From the NCBI GenBank assembly GCA_016203755.1, contig JACQMD010000022.1:1-6205 (forward strand): DNA of 6,205 nucleotides. The letters run 5' to 3'. The stretch is from Candidatus Roizmanbacteria bacterium (GTDB lineage: Bacteria; Patescibacteriota; Microgenomatia; GCA-001788215; 2-01-FULL-40-14). The notes beneath the pieces were generated by a model. The model saw only the letters and a program-made list of their open reading frames with translations, searched no databases and was not told the DNA's origin. A program made the translations under genes and the position numbers. This document shows positions 1 through 4,846 of this stretch, piece by piece; the stretch's first letter is position 1, and every line of letters starts with the position of its first letter.

Positions 1-12
1 ATCTAAATCCAT
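1..12 (-). other. possible start of a downstream minus-strand gene, cut by the window edge
   Basis: An ATG on the minus strand at 12-10 opens a frame reading M-D-L-D before the window ends. It follows about 30 nt of non-coding DNA after the decayed HTH remnant. No convincing ribosome binding site is visible; the nearest purine run, GAGAGAA, is about 15 nt upstream. Four codons are far too few to identify anything, so this is only a pointer to where the next gene might begin. Confidence 0.15.
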
Positions 13-42
13 AGGTGTATTCTAAATTCTCTCTAATAACTA

Positions 43-105
43 CTATTTTTTGCTTTCTGAAATCTTTTTCAATATTTCACCCTCGTCATACATCCGGTGG
101 CCGCG
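43..105 (-). pseudogene. 3' remnant of a small HTH (MerR/excisionase-like) gene, copy A
   Basis: Minus-strand codons read R-G-H-R-M-Y-D-E-G-E-I-L-K-K-I-S-E-S-K-K and stop at TAG (45-43). An in-frame TAA sits immediately upstream at 108-106, so no start remains. The same peptide core (GHRMYDEGEIL) ends the better preserved HTH remnant at 1190-1381, so this is a second, more truncated copy of the same gene end. Similarity stops abruptly at the CAC/GGC codons near position 100, which suggests a recombination or deletion endpoint. It lies just downstream of rhuM. Confidence 0.5.
64..99. repeat. 36-bp direct repeat, left copy
   Basis: This segment matches 1211-1246 in the same orientation at 33 of 36 positions by eye, with a 20-nt identical run at the CCGGTG end. 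Both copies code, on the minus strand, for the HRMYDEGEIL part of an HTH-protein tail. They flank the rhuM gene at a distance of about 1.15 kb. They are most simply duplicated or paralogous gene ends rather than mobile-element termini. Confidence 0.7.
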
Positions 106-174
106 TTACATGGTCATTTATATTTTTATTCTCATCTTTAATTATGGCGAATTTGCAACAATTAAATCTTACAG

Positions 175-1107
175 TTACTTATTTTTCTTTATTTTACTTC
201 CAGTTTTACTCTCTCCTTTAATCAGTTTTTTTACCTCTCTATCAAAATCAGAAATATAGTTTTTGTCCTGTGTTTTTTTATATTTCTCGTATTCTCCCAG
301 CGCAAGAGTTTCTGCCACTTCGTGGCTAATTTTACCCGCATTAGTCAGAATCTCATACTCGCTGAATTTCAAAAACGCATTCAGTTTCTCAATCCAATCT
401 TTCATAGTCATTGCCCTCCCTCTCGCCGCCTGTATTTCCGCATAGTCCAAATACATGTTACCAATACGATTTAGATGAGTAAGCTCCTTTTTGTCCAAAT
501 AATTTTTGGCAATGATTACGTCACTCGGCATAATTTTTCCGTTGGGGAATTTACACCATGAAGTTAGCCCCATTTTCACTTTCTTACTGCTCACCCTGTT
601 GGTAATTTTTTGATACATCATCCGTTCACTCGTACGGATGTCTCTGATTTCTTCGTAGAGTTCATCAAAATACCGTGTGCTGAAACGGGAGCCATATTTC
701 ATACGATTACTATCCAGAGCATAGCCTTTGTGGATATTCTTTTTAAGAATACCCGTCGCCCATTGGCGAAACTGCGTGCCACGCTCAGAACTGACACGAT
801 AACCAACAGCGATAATGGCCTCCAAAGAGTAAAACTGCGTCTGATAGACTTTTCCATCTTCGGCAGTATGTGCAAATTTTGCACTCACTGAATTTTGATC
901 AAGTTCGTTGTCGGCAAAAATATTTTTTAGATGTTTTGTAATAACGCTTCTTTCTACATCAAACAGCTCTGCAATTTTTTTCTGCGTTAGCCATATATTT
1001 TCTTCAGCATAAAGAACTTCGATATTTACAGAACCGTCAGGCGATTGATAAAAAGTTATTTGATTATCCGGTATTTTCTTCATAATTTTGCTTCTGTTTT
1101 GTCTCAT
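175..1107 (-). CDS. rhuM: RhuM-family protein, probably internally deleted
   Basis: This is a member of the RhuM (Virulence_RhuM) family, proteins of unclear function that often lie inside type I restriction-modification loci. Recognisable parts are an N-terminal HTH-like segment (residues about 37-65, WLTQKKIAELFDVERSVITKHL), the FYSLEAIIAVGYRVSSERGTQFRQWA block (92-117), the YFDELYEEIRDIRTSERMMYQKIT helix (146-169), and the C-terminal MGLTSW, SDVIIAKNYL and MYLDYAEIQA blocks (179-227). From memory of the family, about 45-50 residues normally separate the QKIT helix from MGLTSW, including an IYATS-type stretch and an H-TAAE block. Here only about nine residues (170-178) join them, in frame. 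The start at 1107 overlaps the stop of a methylase-like remnant as ATGA, arguing for translational coupling. A second ATG at 1083 would give the usual MKK-type family N-terminus. The Lys-rich tail is unremarkable. Family assignment is firm; activity is doubtful because of the deletion. Confidence 0.88.
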   Translation of the reverse strand: MRQNRSKIMKKIPDNQITFYQSPDGSVNIEVLYAEENIWLTQKKIAELFDVERSVITKHLKNIFADNELDQNSVSAKFAHTAEDGKVYQTQFYSLEAIIAVGYRVSSERGTQFRQWATGILKKNIHKGYALDSNRMKYGSRFSTRYFDELYEEIRDIRTSERMMYQKITNRVSSKKVKMGLTSWCKFPNGKIMPSDVIIAKNYLDKKELTHLNRIGNMYLDYAEIQAARGRAMTMKDWIEKLNAFLKFSEYEILTNAGKISHEVAETLALGEYEKYKKTQDKNYISDFDREVKKLIKGESKTGSKIKKNK

Positions 1108-1181
1108 ACCTCAAACCCCACTTTCTTCAAATTCTCTTTAATTTTTACCTCTGACTCGTTGATTGCTTTGTCATAATTTTC
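1104..1181 (-). pseudogene. C-terminal remnant of a type I methylase subunit (HsdM-like)
   Basis: On the minus strand an open stretch of 25 codons reads E-N-Y-D-K-A-I-N-E-S-E-V-K-I-K-E-N-L-K-K-V-G-F-E-V and stops at TGA (1106-1104), overlapping the ATG of rhuM. A TAA at 1184-1182 closes the frame upstream, so there is no start. The lysine/glutamate-rich helix ending in N-L-K-K-[LV]-G-F-E resembles the usual end of HsdM, the DNA adenine methyltransferase subunit of type I restriction systems, and rhuM next to hsdM is a common arrangement. The match is short and from memory, so the gene identity is a likely inference rather than proof. The rest of hsdM appears to have been deleted and replaced by the HTH remnant. 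Confidence 0.45.
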
Positions 1182-1189
1182 TTAATTCT

Positions 1190-1381
1190 CTATTTAATTT
1201 TCACGGTGAGCTTATTCAATATCTCTCCCTCGTCATACATCCGGTGACCGGGTTTTCCTATTCGGATAGCCTTGAAACTGCCGTCACGATCCCGGCGGCG
1301 CAGAGTTTCCGGATTGACCCCGAGCATATCGGCTGTCTTGTTGGGTAAATTATAACATCGTCTTGTAGTTTTTTTCTTGTT
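1190..1381 (-). pseudogene. decayed HTH DNA-binding protein (MerR/excisionase-like), copy B
   Basis: The minus-strand frame carries a clear helix-turn-helix of the small excisionase/MerR type: T-A-D-M-L-G-V-N-P-E-T-L-R-R (about 1336-1295), then a wing R-D-G-S-F-K-A-I-R-I-G-K-P-G-H-R-M-Y-D-E-G-E-I-L ending at TAG (1192-1190). In this family the recognition domain begins some ten residues earlier with a Y-T-T-R-Q-type strand. That piece is present but in another frame (D-D-V-I-I-Y-P-T-R-Q, about 1365-1336), so a one-base frameshift near 1333-1341 separates the two halves. No ATG, GTG or TTG start lies in the main frame before the TAA at 1384-1382. The gene is therefore read as a frameshifted relic, with more GC-rich base use than its surroundings. 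Confidence 0.6.
1211..1246. repeat. 36-bp direct repeat, right copy
   Basis: This is the partner of 64-99, same orientation, differing at three positions. It lies inside the HTH pseudogene, coding for its last conserved residues. Weaker similarity continues beyond the repeat on the downstream side (TAGAGAATT here, TTAGAGAGAATT near position 30), which supports shared ancestry of the two gene ends rather than chance. Confidence 0.7.
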
Positions 1382-1401
1382 TTAACGGGAAGTTTTGAGT
1401 T

Positions 1402-1644
1402 ATGAAGCGTCACCACTTAAGAAGTTCTTCTGCCCAATTCCCAACGCCGATTTTACCGACATTACGGGACAATCGTCAGGTTATACAGAAAAACCTCGTG
1501 CTCCCCGAGCCTTGGACTAATATAACAATAGATTATAATTCCATTACAGATACGTTTCAGGATGTTCGTTATATTGGTGAGCTGAGAGAAAGATGGAAGG
1601 AGATTAAAAAGATACACAACATCCCTGCCAATGGCAGGTTATAA
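1402..1644 (+). CDS. hypothetical 80-aa protein
   Basis: This plus-strand frame lies in an otherwise empty stretch. I do not recognise the product. It has no membrane segment or cysteine cluster. The second half looks protein-like, with an acidic/basic helix (residues about 58-71, GELRERWKEIKKIH), while the first 35 residues look less constrained. A purine run GGGAAG at 1387-1392, 9 nt ahead of the ATG, could be a ribosome binding site. A 6-bp hairpin overlaps the last codons. The minus strand of this stretch is also partly open (ending ...N-W-A-E-E-L-L-K-W and TGA near 1410) but without a start. Either strand could hold a remnant. Confidence 0.3.
   Translation: MKRHHLRSSSAQFPTPILPTLRDNRQVIQKNLVLPEPWTNITIDYNSITDTFQDVRYIGELRERWKEIKKIHNIPANGRL
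1624..1638. other. short perfect hairpin
   Basis: CCTGCC-AAT-GGCAGG forms a 6-bp stem with a 3-nt loop at the end of the 80-aa plus-strand frame. It is followed by TTATAATAAG rather than a T-run, so it does not look like a standard intrinsic terminator on either strand. It may be a weak transcript end or a chance palindrome. Confidence 0.3.
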
Positions 1645-1715
1645 TAAGACACTTTACGTATATTAAGTTTGAATCTTGCTCCACTTGATGGAACAGACGA
1701 GAACCTGTTTTTTTG

Positions 1716-1721
1716 TATAAT
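1716..1721 (+). promoter_or_regulatory. -10 box (TATAAT) 7 nt before an ATG
   Basis: A perfect TATAAT is followed by ACGTTAA and then ATG at 1729. With initiation about 7 nt after the -10 box, the mRNA would begin at or next to the start codon, that is a leaderless transcript. There is no good TTGACA-like element 16-19 nt upstream and no Shine-Dalgarno run. Confidence 0.5.
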
Positions 1722-1728
1722 ACGTTAA

Positions 1729-1974
1729 ATGGATAATCAAAGTGCAATCAATATTGTAACTGTTGCAACCAGCCTCACTGGACTGATCGGAGCAATCACA
1801 GGATTAGCTGGTGTTTGGTTTGCATATCTAAACTACTCCAGAGATAACGTCAAAATTCCCTCCAATCCATTTCGTTACTTCATTTCCTTCGTTATCAATC
1901 TGCACGAGCGTATGTTGTTGGGTTATGCCATAGCGCCGTTTCAGATCTTTTTCCGTGTCAAAGTTGACCTGTAA
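1729..1974 (+). pseudogene. truncated N-terminus of a small membrane protein
   Basis: The first roughly 40 codons encode a plausible membrane protein start: a short polar N-terminus, one hydrophobic segment at about residues 8-34 (rich in Gly, Ala, Thr and Val, ending VWFAYLNYSRD), then a charged turn. After about 1850 the frame runs antisense to the conserved part of the thioredoxin gene and loses protein character, ending at 1974. The real gene was therefore probably cut near 1845-1855 by a rearrangement. The start is supported by a TATAAT box 7 nt upstream. The family is not recognised; such starts are common in hypothetical membrane proteins. Confidence 0.5.
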
Positions 1975-2262
1975 AATAGTTACATCGTCTGGCAGTTCAT
2001 CACCGCGTTCCTTCAGCTCTGCATCAAGTACACGACATGTAGGGCACCAGGAAGCCCAAAAATAGAGTACAGCCCGGCCCTTCTCCTGTGCCTGTGCCAG
2101 TGCTTCTTCGGAGTAAGCAACGTAATGATCCGAGTATACTTCATCAGAAGCTATCTGAGTATCGGTGACCGGAGCTGGCTGTTGACGTATCAGCGCAACT
2201 ATCACTACTGTACCCATAACTATCAGTACTACAGCTAGTATAAACAATTGTTTTGTTTTCAT
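1828..2262 (-). CDS. membrane-anchored thioredoxin-like protein (CPTC)
   Basis: This 144-aa protein has one N-terminal membrane segment (residues 7-25) acting as anchor or uncleaved signal, a 20-residue linker, and a thioredoxin fold facing the outside. The active site is WASWCPTC (69-76, Cys73 and Cys76), followed by a helix with VLDAELKERGD and the strand VTILQVNFD. At the position of the usual cis-proline, in YGITQQHTLVQID (111-123), there is His117 instead of Pro; similar QHTFV-type sequences occur in some thioredoxin-like proteins. A Shine-Dalgarno run (AAAGGG) 7 nt before the ATG makes this the best ribosome site in the operon. It is the last gene of the unit, 20 nt after the DUF3105 gene. 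Its likely job is reducing or isomerising disulfides of exported proteins. The last seven codons seem to be read from the antisense of a foreign truncated gene, so the C-terminus may be altered. Confidence 0.88.
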   Translation of the reverse strand: MKTKQLFILAVVLIVMGTVVIVALIRQQPAPVTDTQIASDEVYSDHYVAYSEEALAQAQEKGRAVLYFWASWCPTCRVLDAELKERGDELPDDVTILQVNFDTEKDLKRRYGITQQHTLVQIDNEGNEVTKWIGGNFDVISGVV

Positions 2263-2269
2263 CGGTGTA

Positions 2270-2276
2270 CCCTTTC
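2270..2276 (-). promoter_or_regulatory. Shine-Dalgarno site of the thioredoxin gene
   Basis: GAAAGGG on the minus strand ends 7 nt before the ATG at 2262. It is notable because most other starts in this window lack a recognisable site. Confidence 0.55.
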
Positions 2277-2282
2277 ATTATG

Positions 2283-2915
2283 CTACTTGGCTAACTTCTC
2301 CGGTGACTGGTTCTTATACGTTTCAATATACTTCAGGATCACTGCTTGGTCAACCGATTCAAGCCGCATCATTTTACCCCAAGATGCTACCACAATAGTA
2401 TCATCGTTTTCAGATCGGGGAGAGATAATCACACTGCCTGGATTCAACCGACCCAGTTCTTCAAGCAATGCTTTTTCTTCATCACTGATATCGTTGTATG
2501 AAATCCAGATGCCCCCATGCTCCAGCGAATGCACCGCTGCTTTATCATCAATCTCCTTGTCATAGACTCCCCAGCTTTCCGCTTCTGCCAAATGCCCGCC
2601 GGATGTGGGAGGATTTGTTTTGTAGTCCACCACGGTTCCGGACGGTACGTGCTCTCGTCCTTCTATATCAAATTCTTCAACCTTTCCTTCCAATGATACT
2701 GCTTGAACCTGTTGTTCACGCTCTCTCTGCTCCGGCGTTTTCCGGGTTGCTACCGCGTATCCGGCAATCAACACAACAACAACGAGCAAACCGATTGCGT
2801 AATTGCGAATTTTTCCCATTTGCTTCTTCTTTTCCCTTTTCTGTTCTTTCAGTTCTTTTATCTTTTTTCTTCTCTCTTTTCGGGACAGCTCGTCCCATTC
2901 TTTTGGATAGTCCAT
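2283..2915 (-). CDS. DUF3105 family membrane-anchored protein
   Basis: This 210-aa protein has a highly basic, charged N-terminus (residues 7-36, rich in Lys, Arg and Glu), one membrane segment (39-56), a short Gln/Glu-rich linker, and an external DUF3105 domain (about 75-210). Family hallmarks are visible: the Y-x-x-NPPTSGGH loop (98-108), the VHSLEHGG motif (128-135), a strand carrying SVIISPR (161-167) and a VVASWG strand (175-180). The conserved histidines (89, 108, 129, 133) suggest a metal or cofactor site, but the family has no established function. It has no cysteines. It lies 21 nt after the Cys-rich gene and 20 nt before the thioredoxin gene. There is no Shine-Dalgarno site. A TATACT box 6 nt before the ATG could give an internal leaderless transcript. 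Confidence 0.9.
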   Translation of the reverse strand: MDYPKEWDELSRKERRKKIKELKEQKREKKKQMGKIRNYAIGLLVVVVLIAGYAVATRKTPEQREREQQVQAVSLEGKVEEFDIEGREHVPSGTVVDYKTNPPTSGGHLAEAESWGVYDKEIDDKAAVHSLEHGGIWISYNDISDEEKALLEELGRLNPGSVIISPRSENDDTIVVASWGKMMRLESVDQAVILKYIETYKNQSPEKLAK

Positions 2916-2921
2916 AACTAT

Positions 2922-2927
2922 AGTATA
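2922..2927 (-). promoter_or_regulatory. possible internal -10 box (TATACT)
   Basis: TATACT on the minus strand lies 6 nt ahead of the DUF3105 start codon, in the 21-nt gap after the Cys-rich gene. The spacing resembles the -10 boxes before the repressor gene and the truncated plus-strand gene. No -35 element is evident, so this is a weak candidate for a secondary promoter. Confidence 0.25.
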
Positions 2928-2936
2928 TGTTAATTG

Positions 2937-3548
2937 CTAGTGACCATCTCCGGCATGACCGGATCCGCCGCATCCGTCAAGCAGATCCCAAAGATCAGCA
3001 ATTTGTTCACTATCAAAATTTTCTTTAGTAATCAAGTACTTTGCCAAACCCTCAAACGCGCTCCAACGCCAGCACTTGCAGCAACAGGGTCCTCCTTCGT
3101 GTGACAGTTCCATTGCCTGATCGTACACTGCCTGCTGTTGTTCGTTGAGCGTAATTAATTGTTGGTATGCAAATAACTGTTTTGCCAATGCGGCAGAGAT
3201 GTTGTAGGGGTCTTCGGGAATCTGCGGAATGTCATTGTATTTTTTTAACCCCTCCACCTGTTCCTGATACCGGTGATAGTTCATGGCACTGCAGCAGGCA
3301 CCTTGAAGCGTCTGGTCATCAGCGTAGCCGTCAACGGTTTGGGGTACAAGGCTGCAATAGCTGGAGGTCTGGCCGGAAAGATAGTCAAACGCCTCTTTTG
3401 TACCGGGAGCGGCGTGAGCTGCCGGAATCACATCAATAGACCTATTTGAGGGTAGAGATATTTGACTCTTTGCGCCGAGAACGAGTGCAGCGATTATGAA
3501 CAGGAGCACAATGCCGGTTGTTCCAAATTTTTTCATTATCTGTATCAT
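2937..3548 (-). CDS. cysteine-rich exported protein of unknown family
   Basis: I do not recognise the family. The start at 3548 (203 aa) is chosen because it gives the junction TAA-GT-ATG with the gene before it, matching the 2-3 nt junctions elsewhere in this cluster; an ATG at 3536 is the alternative and is used for numbering here (199 aa). Residues 5-22 form a hydrophobic signal or anchor, and an alanine-rich stretch (IPAAHAAPG, 37-45) could be a cleavage region. The external part contains eight cysteines: Cys61, a pair at 81-82 (GACCSAMNYHRY), a CCCKCWRW cluster at 151-158, and Cys189. The tail is DGCGGSGHAGDGH with His194 and His199. Between the clusters lies a helical, Gln-rich region (115-145). 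The clusters and His tail suggest soft-metal binding or disulfide relay. Position between a CxxC membrane protein and thiol oxidoreductases makes it a likely client or partner of them. The function is inferred from context only. Confidence 0.85.
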   Translation of the reverse strand: MIQIMKKFGTTGIVLLFIIAALVLGAKSQISLPSNRSIDVIPAAHAAPGTKEAFDYLSGQTSSYCSLVPQTVDGYADDQTLQGACCSAMNYHRYQEQVEGLKKYNDIPQIPEDPYNISAALAKQLFAYQQLITLNEQQQAVYDQAMELSHEGGPCCCKCWRWSAFEGLAKYLITKENFDSEQIADLWDLLDGCGGSGHAGDGH

Positions 3549-3550
3549 AC

Positions 3551-4078
3551 TTATTTTCGAATCTTTCTGGTATCTAACACGCAAATCCCCAACACTTTTT
3601 TCGAACTGTAATAGAGCGTTACGAGCATAATGAGTATTGACACTATGACAATAGCCTGTCGATATTGTAACAGAAATAATACGCCTCCCATACCCAGGAA
3701 TCCGAAGATCGCGCTGACACATGAGGCGCACGATGCTGATGGTCCAAAGAGGGAGCCGGCAATGCCGGATAACAGTCCGAAACTGCTCCTCCCGACGGTG
3801 GAAGCTCGCAGAGATCGTTTTATTTCATTCCGTATGATCACAGAGTTCATGGTAAGCGAAAGACCGGTCAGAGCAGAAAGGAGCAAGAGCAATGCCCAAT
3901 CGACGTATGAGAACAGGGAGAGTTGAAATGCATACGTGTTGCCGGGAATTTGTCGAACAGGGATCGAGACAAAAATCCAAAAAGCAGTAACCGTTAATAG
4001 CCCAAAAGCAACAAAACGGTTTTTTTCTTTCAGCACCTGTTTTATAGCACGGATGACTAACTGAAGACGATACTTCAT
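3551..4078 (-). CDS. small polytopic membrane protein with a membrane CxxC motif
   Basis: This 175-aa protein has a basic N-terminus and about four hydrophobic segments (residues about 22-40, 60-82, 99-137 and 141-158). The third carries SASCASC (Cys117, Cys120) inside a Gly-rich stretch (GIAGSLFGPSASC, then FGFLGMGG). A further Cys166 lies close to the charged C-terminus. A cysteine pair in a membrane helix, followed by a Gly-rich helix and a final helix starting with a YR pair, recalls small mercuric-ion transporters of the MerT/MerC kind, but I see no clear homology. It could pass electrons or a metal ion across the membrane to the neighbouring Cys-rich protein. It starts 3 nt after the dsbA-like gene (TAA-CAT-ATG) with no Shine-Dalgarno site, so translation is probably coupled. 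Confidence 0.82.
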   Translation of the reverse strand: MKYRLQLVIRAIKQVLKEKNRFVAFGLLTVTAFWIFVSIPVRQIPGNTYAFQLSLFSYVDWALLLLLSALTGLSLTMNSVIIRNEIKRSLRASTVGRSSFGLLSGIAGSLFGPSASCASCVSAIFGFLGMGGVLFLLQYRQAIVIVSILIMLVTLYYSSKKVLGICVLDTRKIRK

Positions 4079-4081
4079 ATG

Positions 4082-4789
4082 TTATGACTGCGCAAGCATG
4101 CTATCAATTTCTTTCTTGAAGTTTTCAAATGGTAATGCTCCGGGGATTAATTTTTTATTGCCGGTTGTGGTGTCCAGGAGTATATTTCCCGGTGTTCCAG
4201 AAACGCCTGATTTGAGACCCGACTGATAATCTGCGGCAACATGATCCGCATACTTCCCGCTGTCAAGGCACGTTTTGAATGCATTTTGATTAATACCCAC
4301 TTCTGCAGCAAGTTTTGGCAGGTCATCCAGATTCAGTCCGTTGTTGGTAGGGCTTACCTCAAATATCTTATCAGTCAATGCCCAAAACCCCTCATTTCCC
4401 GCCAGTTCATTGGCGCACTCAACTGCCTCTGCTTCTTTTGGTGCCTTCGAGTGAATTTGCTCGAGAGGAAAGTGCCGATAGATCCACATGACGTGCCCAT
4501 CATAGGCATCGACAATCTGCTGTGCCGTCGGATGAAAGCGTTGACAGAACGGACATTCAAGATCAGAGTATTCAATCAGCGCAATACGTGCATTCCGGTC
4601 TCCGCGCACGTGATCTTCATCGGTTATTGGATCCACTTCTCCGACGGTGGGTTGCTGAGGTTTGGGATTGGCAGTGCTTCCTGCGGCAACGGTAGGTTTC
4701 GTATTGTTTTCAAGAGTTTGTACTCTCTGCCACAAAAGTCCGATGGTAAAGGCGGCGCCAATCAGGAGAACAACGAGAATCTGTCTCAT
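4082..4789 (-). CDS. DsbA-family thiol:disulfide oxidoreductase, membrane-anchored
   Basis: This 235-aa protein has an N-terminal membrane segment (residues 4-19), a Pro/Thr-rich linker to about residue 55, and a DsbA/thioredoxin_4-type domain. The redox centre is YSDLECPFCQRFHP (74-87, Cys79 and Cys82). The inserted helical domain spans about 115-190, and the cis-proline loop is VSGTPGNILLD (196-206, Pro200). Two extra cysteines (125 and 174) lie in the helical domain and could form a structural or second redox disulfide. The family catalyses disulfide formation or exchange outside the cytoplasmic membrane. It is the first gene of the effector unit. A promoter and a 17-bp palindrome sit directly on its start, leaving a leader of only a few nucleotides. 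No DsbB-like partner with the usual cysteines is present; the next gene, a membrane CxxC protein, could take that role, but this is speculation. Confidence 0.92.
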   Translation of the reverse strand: MRQILVVLLIGAAFTIGLLWQRVQTLENNTKPTVAAGSTANPKPQQPTVGEVDPITDEDHVRGDRNARIALIEYSDLECPFCQRFHPTAQQIVDAYDGHVMWIYRHFPLEQIHSKAPKEAEAVECANELAGNEGFWALTDKIFEVSPTNNGLNLDDLPKLAAEVGINQNAFKTCLDSGKYADHVAADYQSGLKSGVSGTPGNILLDTTTGNKKLIPGALPFENFKKEIDSMLAQS

Positions 4790-4792
4790 ATC

Positions 4793-4809
4793 TACTACAC
4801 AGTGTAGTA
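4793..4809. promoter_or_regulatory. 17-bp palindromic operator before the dsbA-like gene
   Basis: TACTACAC-A-GTGTAGTA is a perfect palindrome (8-bp arms around one central base), ending 3 nt before the start codon at 4789. It covers the -10 box TACACT. Its outer hexamers, TACTAC and GTAGTA, recur with identical spacing at 6044-6060 on the repressor gene. The inner TACA...TGTA resembles operators known for BlaI/MecI/CopY repressors. It is therefore the likely site at which the BlaI-type protein shuts off the effector genes. Confidence 0.8.
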
Positions 4810-4829
4810 AATAAAACTCCTGTTGTCAA
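4801..4829 (-). promoter_or_regulatory. sigma-70-type promoter of the dsbA-like operon
   Basis: On the minus strand a perfect TTGACA (4829-4824) is followed by a 17-nt spacer and TACACT (4806-4801). Initiation would fall near 4794, giving a leader of about 4-6 nt before the ATG at 4789. A purine run, AGGAG, lies within the spacer, upstream of the predicted start site, and cannot serve as a ribosome site. The -10 box lies inside the palindromic operator, so repressor binding would block polymerase directly. Confidence 0.7.
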
Positions 4830-4846
4830 CCTATTAAAAGTTGACA
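4824..4846. other. 7-bp inverted repeat at the end of the M56 gene
   Basis: TGTCAAC and GTTGACA form perfect 7-bp arms around a 9-nt A/T-rich loop. It spans the stop codon of the peptidase gene and the -35 box of the next promoter. It could be a second regulatory dyad or a weak hairpin. On the minus strand it is followed by ACAGGAGTTTT, not a clean T-run, so a terminator role is uncertain. Confidence 0.4.

Noticed and set aside
1104..1106. Recoding of TGA (as Gly) known in some candidate phyla
   Set aside because: No conserved gene here contains an in-frame TGA at a glycine position, and the main genes end at TAA or TAG, so the window gives no evidence for it.
64..1246. The 36-bp repeats as ends of a transposon or a CRISPR unit
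   Set aside because: They are not inverted, have no transposase between them, occur only twice, and both code for the same HTH-protein tail.
1408..1480. Minus-strand open tail ending N-W-A-E-E-L-L-K-W and TGA
   Set aside because: Protein-like end but no start, a stop about 20 codons upstream, and no recognised family; kept only as a mention under the opposing ORF.
2498..2917. Long plus-strand open frames opposite the DUF3105, Cys-rich and DsbA-like genes
   Set aside because: They lie antisense to well-supported genes, show no family motifs, and have compositions expected from reversed coding sequence.
3549..3731. Upstream extension of the Cys-rich protein to an ATG at 3731
   Set aside because: The extra 61 residues overlap the membrane CxxC gene antiparallel-free in another frame, lack a signal-like start, and would bury the real signal segment.
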